Positions 51,345 through 61,216 of a stretch of 64,000 nucleotides of DNA are shown here, in pieces. Origin of the DNA: Planctomycetota bacterium (GTDB lineage Bacteria > Planctomycetota > B15-G4). A program made the translations under genes and the position numbers. Location of the stretch: contig BQJR01000001.1 in NCBI GenBank assembly GCA_021604805.1, forward strand, positions 1,299,102 to 1,363,101, written 5' to 3'. The notes beneath the pieces are model-generated. The model had not been told where the DNA came from. It ran no database searches and saw nothing but the letters and a program-made list of their open reading frames with translations. The first letter of the stretch is position 1, and the number at the start of each line of letters is the position of its first letter.

Positions 51345-52490
51345 CTAGCGCTGGAAGATCGGGAGGTAGCCGTAGGGCAGCGACAAGATGATCGCGCCCA
51401 TGGCGGTCGAGAAGTTCTTGCCGGGGCCGGCGGTGCCGGTCGGGAAGGAACCGTCGGACAGTTGGTTGTCCAGGATCTCGCCCTGGATCATCGGGTAGTA
51501 CTCGCGCCAGGCTTCGCCGCCGATCACGTAGAGCGCCTGCGTGGCGTAGTAATGCCCGTACCAGTAGAAGTAATGGAAGGCGTAGTTCGAGCGCGAGTTC
51601 GCCGACACGCGGTCGTAGGTCTCGCGCAAGAAGCTGATCGAGTGGTTGAGGTCGATCTCCCCCACGCTGGCCGACTTGAAGCGCAAGCCGTTGATGCCCG
51701 CGTTGTGCAGCGCCGCGAGGCCCGCCGCCGTGAGCGCGAAGGACGAGCGCGTGAAGCTCTGCGCCTGATAACGGAACGACCCACGCTCGAGCGCGTAGTA
51801 GCTCTGCCACTGCCCGCCGTTGCCGGCGCTGCTCACGTAGCTCTGGGCCACGTACTCCGCGGCGCGGTCGATGGTGCTGCGCGGCACGCGGATGCCCACG
51901 TTGCGCGCGGCACGCAGCGCGTTGAGCTGACACACCGTGATCGACATGTCGGACTCGGCGGCGAAGGGCTCGTAGCGCCAGGAGCCGAGTTCGTTCTGGC
52001 AGTCCACGATGAAGTCGACGGCGTTCTGCAACTTGCTGCGCACGTCGCTGCGGTCGGTCATGCCGTAGACCTCGGCCAGGAACAGCGTGGCGAAGGCGTG
52101 GCTGTACATGCGCGAGCCGTTGTCGCTGATGTAGCCGTCTTCGCCGACACGACCGAGCAGGTAGTCGGTGGCGCGCCCGAGGCCGGCGCCGTACTTGCCG
52201 CGCGAGGGCAGGTGTCCCGCCGAGAGGAAGGCCAAGCCGGCCAGCGCGGTCACGCCCACGTGCGGCTTGTTCACCGCGGTGAGTTCGTAGTTCTGGTTGA
52301 GCTTGTAGCCGACGTCGGAGATCCAGGCGCCGGAGTCGGGGTCTTGGTGCGCAGCGAGGAACTCGAGCGCACGCCCCACAGCAGCCACCGACTCAGGCGT
52401 GATGTCGGTGTGCGCGGGCGCGAGGTCGTCGGCGCTGCGCGCGAGAGGCGCGAGCGTGAACAACATGCAGGCGATCAGGTTGCGAATCAT
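51345..52490 (-). CDS. secreted terpenoid-cyclase-fold protein
   Basis: The protein has 381 residues. The ATG overlaps the stop of the beta-propeller gene (ATGA). A signal peptide (MIRNLIACMLFTLAPLARS) leads to an alpha/alpha barrel with repeats such as ALEFLAAHQDPDSGAWISDV, VGVTALAGLAFLSAGHL, SHAFATLFLAEVYG, ELGSWRYEPF, MSITVCQLNALRAARN and SSFALTAAGLAALHN. It is a paralogue of the protein at the end of the operon, with the same spacing and the same ending (YLPIFQR against MLPLFQR). No complete cyclase active site is seen. It is likely a periplasmic binding or structural protein. Confidence 0.8.
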   Translation of the reverse strand: MIRNLIACMLFTLAPLARSADDLAPAHTDITPESVAAVGRALEFLAAHQDPDSGAWISDVGYKLNQNYELTAVNKPHVGVTALAGLAFLSAGHLPSRGKYGAGLGRATDYLLGRVGEDGYISDNGSRMYSHAFATLFLAEVYGMTDRSDVRSKLQNAVDFIVDCQNELGSWRYEPFAAESDMSITVCQLNALRAARNVGIRVPRSTIDRAAEYVAQSYVSSAGNGGQWQSYYALERGSFRYQAQSFTRSSFALTAAGLAALHNAGINGLRFKSASVGEIDLNHSISFLRETYDRVSANSRSNYAFHYFYWYGHYYATQALYVIGGEAWREYYPMIQGEILDNQLSDGSFPTGTAGPGKNFSTAMGAIILSLPYGYLPIFQR

Positions 52491-55400
52491 CGGGTGTTGC
52501 TCCGCACGATGCGAACCGAGGAGCCTGCAGCGATCAGCAGCGCGCCGTCCACCAACATCAGGCGCGGGAGCTGAACACGACTGGTCTCGCCGGGATCCAC
52601 ACTGTACCGCTGCGTTCTTTCGGCACCGCTCACGACCCAGATCGAGGTGGTGCGCGGCGGCGCGCCGCTGGTCTGTGACATGAGCACGAAGCCGTCGTCG
52701 GCGCGCAGCACTTCGGGGCGCGTGGAGAGCTCGCCGGGCAGGAACCGCAACTCGTGTTGCGCCGAGAGGTCGGCGGCCGAGACCACCAGGAAGCGCTCGG
52801 CCACATCGAGGTCTTGCAGCAGGATCTCCGACGCGTGGTTCTCGTCTTGCCCGTCCACGAGTTGCATCAGCGGGAGCGCGGCCGGCGGCTGCAGACCCAG
52901 CGCAGGGTCGATGCGATGCAACTCGCTGCTGCGGGTGCGGCTGCCGGGCAAGCGCACGTGGCTGGCGAGCACGCGCTGTCGCGCGCCGTCACTCAGCAGC
53001 GCGTCGCGGCTCAGGGAAGGGCTCTCCACTTCGGAGTCCCAGAGCCACTCGCCGCGTGCAGGGTCGAAGCCGAGCAAGCGGCTCGAGGTGCCCATGCGGC
53101 CGGAGAACATCACGAGGGCGGGGTCGTCGAAGCTGCCGTAGAGCGAGAGGTCGCCGCCGAGCGGCAAGTGGTGCAGCACGCGGCCGTCGGCGAGGTCGAC
53201 CACGAGCAGTCGGCTCACGCGGCCCACACCGGGTTGGTCGCGCGCGGCGTCCACGGCCAACACGAGGTAGCGGCCGGCGCGGCGCATGTTCGCGTCGCGC
53301 GCGTCTTCGAGCGTGATCGAGAAGGCTTGCGCGCCGCTGCGCAGACCCAGCGCGACGAGTTCCATCTGATCACCCGAGCTCTGCAACAGCGTGAGGAACA
53401 AGCCCGCGCCCGCGAGGCTCTCGACCGCCACGCCTTCGATGTAGGCCTCCCAGCGCGAGTGGCCGTTGGCGAGCTCCAGCGCTTCGACCACGTTGCCGCC
53501 GCGCAGCACCAGCAGCTCGCCGTCGATGTGGAAGCTCGCATCGTGCGGCAAGCGCGACTGACCGCCCGGGAGCCGACGCCCCGACCAAGCCAGCTCCCCC
53601 GCCTGCGTGTCGATCACGAACAGCGTGCCGACCCCGTCGATGAAGCCCGGCGCCATGCCCGCGAGTTGCGGCGAGGGTTGTCCGGTGACCGGACGGAAAC
53701 GCACGTCGTGACGCTGATGCAGCTGCAACGTGCGCGTGCCCGAGGCGTCGTCTGGAAGGCGCCGTGGCGACGTGTGCGGCGCGCTCGGCTCACCACGCAA
53801 CAGAGCCGCGTAGCCGTGCTCGCCGAGTTGTTCGGCGGCGGCGAGACGCAACGCGCGCGTGGCGGCGTCGGCGGCGGCTGCGGTGCGCGGCAACACACGC
53901 GCTGCGTGACCGCTCTCGAGCAGTTGCACCAGTTCCCGACGCCGCGCCTCGGCCACCACGCGCGCGTGCGGGTAGCGGCGCTCGACGGCGTCGAGCGAAG
54001 CGCCGCCCTCCAGCGCCAGGTTCGCCGAACGCTCTTGCACCGTGTAGAGCTGCTCACCGTGCGCGTCGAGCAATTCGCGCTGACGACGCGCAGCCTCGCC
54101 GGCCACGCTGCGCGAGCCCCACAACCCGTCCGGCGCGACATCGATCAGCTCTTGCAGCAGCGCGAGTTGACCAGCGGGGTCGAGCTGCGCCAGGCTGAAA
54201 CGCGCGCGCAACACGCTCACGGGCTGCACCGGTTCGCCGCCCAGCGCGAGCTCGATGTCCGGCGCGAGCGGGAGCAGCTGTTCGAGCCCGCGGAGCACCT
54301 CGACGTCGCGGTCGGCGCGCGCCAAGCCGTCGAGGATCTGCGGGCCGCGGCTGAGCAGCAGGTCGGGACGCACGCAAGCGTCGAGCGCGGCAACCCAGGC
54401 CTCGCCCGCCGGCTCGGGCGCGGTTTGCGCTCGCAACACGGCGGCTTCCAAGCGACCGCGCACGACGCGCTCGTGCAAGGCGCGCGCGCCGTCGGAGACA
54501 CCGGCAACGCGTGCAGCTCGTGCCTCTCCGCCAGCGACGTCGAGTTCACGAGCCAGCGCGTCGAAGGCTCGGTAGGCCTGATCGTAGTCACGCGTGAGCA
54601 GCGCGAGTTCGGCCACGCGACGACGCGACTCCGGCTCGCCGCTCGCCACCGACGGCAAGCTCGCGCGCATCTGGGCCGTGTCGATCAGTGCGTGCAGCGC
54701 GCCACCGTCCGTCATGAGCAGCACGTCGTCGGCGACCTTCACGACCTGCATGTCGGCACCGCGACGCGAACCGGGCCAACCGAGGCTGCGCAACAAGCTG
54801 CCGTCCTCGGGATCCACGACCAGCAGCTCGGTCTCGCAGGGCACGAGCAGCTCGCCGTCGTGCAGCACGGCGCGGCCGACCACGTAGTCGTCGGGGCGGA
54901 AAGGCTTGTGCGTCCAGAGCAGATCGCCGCTGCGCGCCTCGCGACACTCCACGCCCCGGCGCGACAAGATCAGCACACGTTGCTCGTCGAGCGAGAGCAC
55001 TTGATGACGCAAGAGACTGCGATGCCCCGAGCGACGACTCAGCTCGGTGTTCGTGAGATGCCGCGTGCGACCGGTGCTGGCCTCGAGCCCGAGCAGCCAC
55101 TCGCTGTCGAGCGGCGCGAGCAAGACCGTGTCGCCGAGCACCGCAGGCGGCTCGTTCATCCAGTGCACGAGCCGCGACTCCGAGCGCATGCGGACGGCGC
55201 CTTCGCGCTTGATGATCTCGTAGCCGGCGAGCCAGCGCGGACGGCCCGAGAAGGCGTCGACACAACCCACCACGCCGAGGTTCGTGCTCACGTAGAGCGA
55301 ACCCTCGTGCTCACGCACCGGCGACACGAGGTGCTCGTGGAAGGGCCGGTTGAACATGGTGAGCTCTTGTTGGCCGGTGCACAGCAGCGTGCGCGAGCGC

Positions 55401-56662
55401 AGCGCGCCGGTCTGCACGTCGAAGGCCACGACCCAGGCCGAGAGCGCGCCTTCGCGCACCACGCCCGAGACCCACACGCGATCGCCCACGACCACCGGCG
55501 GGCCCACGGCGTCGAAGCGGTTCTCGAAGGCTTCGTCGTCGAGCTCGGGGCGCTCCTGGGTCCAGAGCAAGCGGCCCGTGGCGCGGTCGTGCGCGCGCAG
55601 ACGACGGCGCGGCAACGGGTAGTTGATCGGCACGCTGTCGAAGCTGTCGAGCGGGTGCACGGCCTCGCCGACCTGCACGCTGTTGAACACGCGCTCGCCG
55701 GCCACCGTGGGCTGCGCGACCTGGAACGGGTTGATCGCGCGTGGCCGACGTCGCTCGGCGTAGACCGAGTACTCGAAGATGTCGCGCGAGCTGTCGCCGA
55801 ACAGGTTCTCTTCGAGCGGCCCGAGCGCGGCCCAGTGTTCGCGCCCCGACACGAGGTCGAAGGCGCGCAAGGAGAGCGTGTCACTCACGTAGACGACGCC
55901 GTCGCGCACCACGGGGCGCACAGCAGCGTAGGGCGCTTCGATGCTCGCCGGGCGTCCGGCCAGCGGGTTGATCGCGCGCGAGCTGCGCGCCGTGACGCGG
56001 TCGATGCCGAGCGGACGCGACCAGCTCTCGCTGACCTGCTGCGGGAGGCGCGACACGGGCTCGGGTGGCGCAGGCAGAGAACGCCGCTCCACCACGAGCG
56101 CTTCGGCGGCGTGCCCGGCCTCGCGCAACAGGCGCGCCAGGGCACCGCGCGCGCGTTCGCCTTCGGGCAGCGCTTCGAGTTCGATCGCCAAGCGACGCAG
56201 CACGGGCTCGTCACGCCACGCCACCGCCTGCTCGAGCACGGCGCGGTCTTCGGGGCTGGCGAGCTGCGCGCGCACCGAGGCCGGCACGCGTCGTTGGAGT
56301 TGATACACGGCCCACTCGCCCGCGCCGATCCAGCGCGCGCTGCGTGTGCCCGCCGCGACCTGCACGACTTGCTGGTCGTACTCGCGCAGGATCGCGAGCA
56401 AGGCGTGGCCGGCCGTGAGCGCGTCGCCGGCCTCGAAGGCGGCGTTCACTCCGTCGAAAGCGCTGCGCGCCGCGCTCGATGTGCGCACGCGGAAGCCCAT
56501 CACCTCGCGATCATCGGGGTCGAACACGAAGGCGTCGTCGGTGACGCGATCCCAGCCCGCGAAGCGATCCACGTGTCGCGCGTCACTCGTGAGGGCCTGC
56601 GCCTGCAGCGGCGCCACGATGGCGCTGAGCAGCAAGGCGACGAAGGCCGGGCGAGCGTTCAC
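52487..56662 (-). CDS. secreted PQQ-type beta-propeller protein
   Basis: The protein has 1391 residues from a GTG, four bases after the preceding gene. A signal peptide (PAFVALLLSAIVAPLQAQA) is followed by a helical region (to about 200). Two beta-propeller-like regions then carry PQQ-dehydrogenase-like blades (VVRDGVVYVSDTLSLRAFDL, RLLWTQERPEL, GDTVLLAPLDSEWLLGLEAS, LLWTHKPF, and near the end VVDLADGRVLHH and LLGFDPARGEWLW). A helical domain of about 300 residues lies between the two propellers. Enzymatic activity is unlikely without other motifs. It may bind proteins, as BamB does. It is in the middle of the MoxR operon. Confidence 0.82.
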   Translation of the reverse strand: MNARPAFVALLLSAIVAPLQAQALTSDARHVDRFAGWDRVTDDAFVFDPDDREVMGFRVRTSSAARSAFDGVNAAFEAGDALTAGHALLAILREYDQQVVQVAAGTRSARWIGAGEWAVYQLQRRVPASVRAQLASPEDRAVLEQAVAWRDEPVLRRLAIELEALPEGERARGALARLLREAGHAAEALVVERRSLPAPPEPVSRLPQQVSESWSRPLGIDRVTARSSRAINPLAGRPASIEAPYAAVRPVVRDGVVYVSDTLSLRAFDLVSGREHWAALGPLEENLFGDSSRDIFEYSVYAERRRPRAINPFQVAQPTVAGERVFNSVQVGEAVHPLDSFDSVPINYPLPRRRLRAHDRATGRLLWTQERPELDDEAFENRFDAVGPPVVVGDRVWVSGVVREGALSAWVVAFDVQTGALRSRTLLCTGQQELTMFNRPFHEHLVSPVREHEGSLYVSTNLGVVGCVDAFSGRPRWLAGYEIIKREGAVRMRSESRLVHWMNEPPAVLGDTVLLAPLDSEWLLGLEASTGRTRHLTNTELSRRSGHRSLLRHQVLSLDEQRVLILSRRGVECREARSGDLLWTHKPFRPDDYVVGRAVLHDGELLVPCETELLVVDPEDGSLLRSLGWPGSRRGADMQVVKVADDVLLMTDGGALHALIDTAQMRASLPSVASGEPESRRRVAELALLTRDYDQAYRAFDALARELDVAGGEARAARVAGVSDGARALHERVVRGRLEAAVLRAQTAPEPAGEAWVAALDACVRPDLLLSRGPQILDGLARADRDVEVLRGLEQLLPLAPDIELALGGEPVQPVSVLRARFSLAQLDPAGQLALLQELIDVAPDGLWGSRSVAGEAARRQRELLDAHGEQLYTVQERSANLALEGGASLDAVERRYPHARVVAEARRRELVQLLESGHAARVLPRTAAAADAATRALRLAAAEQLGEHGYAALLRGEPSAPHTSPRRLPDDASGTRTLQLHQRHDVRFRPVTGQPSPQLAGMAPGFIDGVGTLFVIDTQAGELAWSGRRLPGGQSRLPHDASFHIDGELLVLRGGNVVEALELANGHSRWEAYIEGVAVESLAGAGLFLTLLQSSGDQMELVALGLRSGAQAFSITLEDARDANMRRAGRYLVLAVDAARDQPGVGRVSRLLVVDLADGRVLHHLPLGGDLSLYGSFDDPALVMFSGRMGTSSRLLGFDPARGEWLWDSEVESPSLSRDALLSDGARQRVLASHVRLPGSRTRSSELHRIDPALGLQPPAALPLMQLVDGQDENHASEILLQDLDVAERFLVVSAADLSAQHELRFLPGELSTRPEVLRADDGFVLMSQTSGAPPRTTSIWVVSGAERTQRYSVDPGETSRVQLPRLMLVDGALLIAAGSSVRIVRSNTR

Positions 56663-56666
56663 GGGA

Positions 56667-59015
56667 TCACACCAAGTTCTGTTTCTTGCGCAGGAACCAC
56701 TCGGCGCCCAAGAGCAGCACGAGCAGCGCGAGTTGCGGGTAGCCGGCCCAGAGTTCGTCGCGGACGGGTTCGTCGAGTGGGCGTTCGCGACGCGGGTCGT
56801 CGAGGCGCGAGAGCAAGCCGTCGGCGTCGCTCAGCGGCGTGTAGCTGCCTCCGGTCGCCGCCGCGATCTCGCGCAGCAAGCGGTCGTCGAGCACAGCATC
56901 CTCGGTTTCCGTGGACGGCACGGTCACGGTGACGATGCGCTCCGACTTGGCCTCGCCGCCGGGCTCCTCGGGATCTTCGAGCCACAGTCGCCACGAGCCC
57001 GCTTCCGACGCCAGCAACGAACCGGTGAACACGCCCGCCTCTTCGCGCGCGAGTTCCAAGCTGTCGCGCCCGCCCTCGGGATTCATCACGTGCACCTCGA
57101 AGCTCTCGGCCTCGAGCGGTTCGAACTCGTTGCCGCGCACGCGCGCCGTGAGCGCCACGCGCTCGCCGATGTCGTAGCTCGACAGGTCGGAGGAGAGATC
57201 GAAACGGAAGTCGGAGCGCCGCAAGCGGTTCAACGCGAGATGACGGATCAGCCCGCGCCAGAAGGGTTCGCGATAGGTCTCGAGGTAGCGGAAGCGCCAG
57301 CGCCAGGTTTCGTCCGTGGCGAGGTACGCGGTGCGGCCTTGCGGGTGATACATGGTGGCGAGCAGCGCGTGCGGGCCGTGCGCGTTGCCGTTCGTGGGAT
57401 GCGTGAGCAAGACCTCGGCGGTGGAGCGCACCTTCGCCACGGGGTGGTACCAGGTGAGCGGTGCGAGCCCGTCGTCGGCTTCCCAGAGCGCGCGATTGAG
57501 ATCCACGTCGGGATCCAGCGAGACGATCTCGTGCGGGTCGCGCGGTCGCGCCAACACCGGGCGGAAGGGTTCGCCTTCGTCGGCCACGTTGTGCCACTCG
57601 GATCCCGGCTCGCCGATGAGCACCGGCAAGATGTCGGCGATCGGCGTGTTCACGTACTCCTTCGGCGAGTGACGCGTGCCGGCCTGCATCAAGAAGCCGC
57701 CGCCCGCTTCCACGAAGCCCTTCACGCTCTCCAGGAAGGTCTCCCAGTGCGGGCCGAGGTCTTGCGGGTGCACGTCACCCATGATGATGACGTGGTAGTT
57801 CTCGAGCAGGTAGTCGAGCTCGTGCGGGATGCGCGCCAGGCGCTCGAGACCGTCGGTGGACTCCTGGATGAAGTCGGGCGAAGCCGACACCAGGAAGCAC
57901 TGCACTTGCAGGTTGCGCACGCGCAGCAGGGAGTCTTTCAAGAAGCGGTATTCGTAGCGCGGGTAGCCGTCCACGTAGAGCACTTTGATGTTGCCCGGTT
58001 CCACACGCAGCAGACGACGCTCGCTGTTGTTCGCGAGGTCTTTCTCGCCCGGCAGGCCGTCGAGCTGGATGCGCAACTCGGCGTTGCCCTCGGCCTCGGG
58101 GATGAAGCTGATGCGCACGAGTTGCTCGGTCTGTTCGCTGAGCGCCACACCTTCGGGCGACGCGAGCAGCACCGGCACGCGCGCCAGCTCGAGGTCGTCG
58201 CGGGCATCGGTGATCGAGAGTTGCGTGCTCTCGCCCATGTAGCCGCGCGCCGACACGGCGACTTCGAGGGTGACGGTGTCGCCCGCGAGCGCGACCTCGG
58301 GGGCCGTGATCTGCGAGATGCGCACGTCGCGCGGCACTGTGGGATCGCCCACGCCGATGGTGTTCACCGGCACGCCTCCGCCGGGCAGCGACGAGAGCAC
58401 GGCGGTCACGGCGCGGCCCGCGTTGCCGCGCCCGTCGGTGACCAACACCACCTGCGCGAGCTCACGTCCGCGCGTGTCGGCGGCCAGCGAGGAGAGCGCT
58501 TCGCCGAGGCGCGTCTCGCCGTCGGCAGCGTTCAGTTCGGCCGGGCCTTCCACCGCGCGCAGCGAGGAGCCGAAGGCGTAGGGCAGCACTTCGTAGTCGG
58601 CAGCGAGACGCTCGAGCGGATCGGCCAACACCGCGGCCACGACCTCGTGACGCGTGGCCTCGCGCGGCAAGCCCACGCGCTGCGCCAGCTCGCCCATGTC
58701 GCGCTCGCGCATGCTCGCCGAGTCGTCGAGCAACAGCGCGGCCACCGGCTTCTCGACGCGCATCTTCTGCGTGCTGCGCACCGGATGGAACAGGAACAGG
58801 ATCACGAGCGCGAGGCTCAGCCCGCGCAGGATCGACGGCGCCAGCGGCAGCCGACCCTCGAGGCGTTCGCGGCGGTAGAACCAGCGGCAGAGCAGCGTGA
58901 TCGCCGGCACGAGCACGAGCACGATGACCCACACCGGCGGCAGCGACAGGAACTCGAGCCGCGAGGACTCGACCACGTCGGCGGGCGGGATCAGGGCGAG
59001 TGGCGCGAGGTTCAT
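56667..59015 (-). CDS. VWA-domain membrane protein with GATase-like domain
   Basis: The protein has 782 residues. The ATG overlaps the stop of the BatA-like gene (ATGA). Two N-terminal membrane helices (VWVIVLVLVPAITLLC, ILRGLSLALVILFLFHP) precede a von Willebrand A domain with LLLDDSASM as the MIDAS-type D-x-S-x-S (here D-S-A-S). A beta-rich part and a glutamine-amidotransferase-like region (IKVLYVDGYPRYEYRFLKDS, LLENYHVIIMGDVHPQDLG) follow without the catalytic Cys-His pair of GATases. The C-terminus has a helix (YPQLALLVLLLGAEWFLRKK) for a final anchor. Proteins of this type accompany MoxR/DUF58/BatA genes in many planctomycetes. Confidence 0.85.
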   Translation of the reverse strand: MNLAPLALIPPADVVESSRLEFLSLPPVWVIVLVLVPAITLLCRWFYRRERLEGRLPLAPSILRGLSLALVILFLFHPVRSTQKMRVEKPVAALLLDDSASMRERDMGELAQRVGLPREATRHEVVAAVLADPLERLAADYEVLPYAFGSSLRAVEGPAELNAADGETRLGEALSSLAADTRGRELAQVVLVTDGRGNAGRAVTAVLSSLPGGGVPVNTIGVGDPTVPRDVRISQITAPEVALAGDTVTLEVAVSARGYMGESTQLSITDARDDLELARVPVLLASPEGVALSEQTEQLVRISFIPEAEGNAELRIQLDGLPGEKDLANNSERRLLRVEPGNIKVLYVDGYPRYEYRFLKDSLLRVRNLQVQCFLVSASPDFIQESTDGLERLARIPHELDYLLENYHVIIMGDVHPQDLGPHWETFLESVKGFVEAGGGFLMQAGTRHSPKEYVNTPIADILPVLIGEPGSEWHNVADEGEPFRPVLARPRDPHEIVSLDPDVDLNRALWEADDGLAPLTWYHPVAKVRSTAEVLLTHPTNGNAHGPHALLATMYHPQGRTAYLATDETWRWRFRYLETYREPFWRGLIRHLALNRLRRSDFRFDLSSDLSSYDIGERVALTARVRGNEFEPLEAESFEVHVMNPEGGRDSLELAREEAGVFTGSLLASEAGSWRLWLEDPEEPGGEAKSERIVTVTVPSTETEDAVLDDRLLREIAAATGGSYTPLSDADGLLSRLDDPRRERPLDEPVRDELWAGYPQLALLVLLLGAEWFLRKKQNLV

Positions 59016-61216
59016 CGCATGCCTCCCATGCGCCGCGCGAGCAGCGACTCGCCGAGCAAGCAGACCAGCAGCGACCACAACAGGAAGCGGAACAAGCTGC
59101 CGTCGCCGGACTCGCTGCCGGCTTCGTCGGGGTCTTCGTCGAGGCGTTCACCCATCACGAAACTCACGGGCGCCAAGCGTTGCTCGAGCGTGGCGGAGTC
59201 GATGCGCCGCAGGTCGCCTTCGCGCGCGTCGGGCAACGCGGCGAGCGCGATGACTTCACCGGGACGACTCGCGTCGGCGGGCTCGATCTCGAGCGACCAG
59301 GCGCCGGCTTCGTCGAGCGGCGTGGCGTTCAGGTCGAGACGGCTGCGATGCCCGATGAGTTCGACCTCCGGGCGCGCGATGCGTTCCACGCCGCCGGCCG
59401 GGTCGAGCAGCCGCGCCGACGCGGGCGTGCCTTGCAACACGAGCGCGGGTGCGCTGCCGAGGGGCACGTTGTGCGTGGCCGGGTCCACGCGCGTGAGCGA
59501 GGACACGAGCTCGTGGATCAGCGGCACCCAGGTGGGCGGCTGACGCGGCAGGAGCGACCAGGCGTCGTCGGCGGTGGTGCCGAAGAGCAGCGTGGCGCCG
59601 AGGCCCACGCGCCCGCGCACGATGGCGGGCGTGGTGGCGCCGAGTGCGTCGGCGAAGGACGCCAGCACGTGCGCGCCGTCGACCGGCGTGAGTTCGTGCC
59701 AGGCGAGCACCGGCACCTGCAACAACATCGCCAAGCGCGGATCCGAGAAGAGTTCGAGCTCGGGCGGCGCCGGTTCGGGCAGCACGAGGCTCACGTAGTC
59801 TTGCTCGCCGCGACCGGTGGGATCACCGCGCAACGCGCCGACCTGCGCGGGCAGCAGCGTGCCGAAGCGCTCACCGAGACTCACCGGCTCCACGCGGTCG
59901 CCGAGGAACACCATCAGCGCCGTGCCCGAGCTCACGACCTCGTGCAGACGCGTGAGTGTTTCCGCGCCCAGGCCGCCCACGTTGGCGAGCACGATCAGGT
60001 CGGCGCTCTCGATCGAGCGGCCCAGCGCTTCGAAGCCGCGCGGGTCGACGATCTGGGTGGTGAAGCCCGCCGGTTGCGCGGCGTCGTCACCGGCGAGCGC
60101 GGGCTCGAGGGCCAGCGCGAGGAAGCCGGCCGAGCCCTTGAGCGGATCCACGGCGCGGTCGCCGTCGACGATGAGCACTTGCACGGCGTCGCGGGTCTCG
60201 AAGGCCAGCGTGCGCGTGTCGTCGAAGGGCAACTCGTCGGCGTCGAGCTCGAAGCTCAGGTGATGCGGGCCGGGCGCGTCGACGCGCAGACGCAGCTCCA
60301 CGCTCGCGGAACCGCGCGCGGGGATCTCGATGTCCGTGACCTGCCGACGCAACTCACCGTCGAGCAAGAAGCGACCGCGCACGCCGCGCTGGATCGTGTC
60401 GCCGTGGTTCACGAGCGTGGCGTTGAAGGTCGCCGCGCGGCCGGCGAGCAACAGCGCGTCGCTGGCCTCGAGCGCCGACACGCTGCGGTTCGCGGTGTCG
60501 CCGAGCTGACGACCCAGGTCTTCGATGCGCAGCGTGCCGCCGCCGTCGTCGAAGACCTCGGCCAGGATCGGCCCGACGTCTTCGCCCCAGGACAGCGCTT
60601 GCAGGTCGGTGAGCACTTCCACGTCGAGGCGACTCTTGCGCACGGCGCGCACGCGGTCGCGCAGCAAGCGCGCGGCTTCCACCATGTCGGCGCGGCCGGC
60701 GGGCGCGGGCAGGCCGGCGTCGAGCACTTCGAGCACCGCCGACGGTCGCGCGCCGATGGGCACCGGGAGCGGATCGGCTGCCCCCATCGTGATCAGCGTG
60801 ACCGTGTCGCCGGCTTCGTCGCTCAAGCGACTCACCACGTTGCGCAGCGCCTCGATGGCACGCTCCCCCACGCTCGCGCCGCCGGGCAAGCGCCGAGCCA
60901 TGCTGCCCGAGCGGTCCACGATCAACACGAGATCGCGCGCGCCGCCGCCGAGCGCGGCGAGCAAGCTGTCGGTGGGCACGAAGGGCAGCGCCATGGCGAG
61001 CGCCGCCAACATCACGGCCAGGCAACGCAGCAACAACAGCAGCAAGCTCTCCATCCGCAACCGACGCCGGCGCTTGGCGAAGGCCTTCTGCAGAAAGGCC
61101 ATGGCCGCGAAACGCGTGACCGTGTAGCGCCGCCGGTTCAGCAGGTGGATCAGGATCGGGACGCCGATCAGGGCGGCACCACCGAGCATCGCGGGCGCGC
61201 CGAACTCGAAGTTCAT
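59012..61216 (-). CDS. BatA-like protein with VWA domain
   Basis: The protein has 734 residues. The ATG follows GGAGG by 7 bases and overlaps the DUF58 stop (ATGA). The N-terminal ~85 residues are the BatA/aerotolerance-regulator domain: AALIGVPILIHLLNRRRY, then RRLRMESLLLLLLRCLAVML. The VWA domain has VLIVDRSGSM (D-x-S-x-S) at about 100. The central and C-terminal parts are beta-rich with a GATase-like region (VLIVDGDRAVDPLKGS, LIVLANVGGLG). A last helix (FLLWSLLVCLLGESLLA) anchors it. With MoxR and DUF58 it is typical of a chaperone-like complex that activates or assembles VWA proteins in the envelope. Confidence 0.9.
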   Translation of the reverse strand: MNFEFGAPAMLGGAALIGVPILIHLLNRRRYTVTRFAAMAFLQKAFAKRRRRLRMESLLLLLLRCLAVMLAALAMALPFVPTDSLLAALGGGARDLVLIVDRSGSMARRLPGGASVGERAIEALRNVVSRLSDEAGDTVTLITMGAADPLPVPIGARPSAVLEVLDAGLPAPAGRADMVEAARLLRDRVRAVRKSRLDVEVLTDLQALSWGEDVGPILAEVFDDGGGTLRIEDLGRQLGDTANRSVSALEASDALLLAGRAATFNATLVNHGDTIQRGVRGRFLLDGELRRQVTDIEIPARGSASVELRLRVDAPGPHHLSFELDADELPFDDTRTLAFETRDAVQVLIVDGDRAVDPLKGSAGFLALALEPALAGDDAAQPAGFTTQIVDPRGFEALGRSIESADLIVLANVGGLGAETLTRLHEVVSSGTALMVFLGDRVEPVSLGERFGTLLPAQVGALRGDPTGRGEQDYVSLVLPEPAPPELELFSDPRLAMLLQVPVLAWHELTPVDGAHVLASFADALGATTPAIVRGRVGLGATLLFGTTADDAWSLLPRQPPTWVPLIHELVSSLTRVDPATHNVPLGSAPALVLQGTPASARLLDPAGGVERIARPEVELIGHRSRLDLNATPLDEAGAWSLEIEPADASRPGEVIALAALPDAREGDLRRIDSATLEQRLAPVSFVMGERLDEDPDEAGSESGDGSLFRFLLWSLLVCLLGESLLARRMGGMR

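Noticed and set aside
44623-52490. Hopanoid or squalene cyclase function for the two cyclase-fold proteins
   Set aside because: Both have signal peptides, are about half the length of squalene-hopene cyclases and lack the DxDD motif.
52754-56932. 1392-codon plus-strand open frame opposite the beta-propeller gene
   Set aside because: It is antisense to a gene with a clear signal peptide and propeller motifs. The composition (His, Arg, Ala) is typical of codon-bias shadows.
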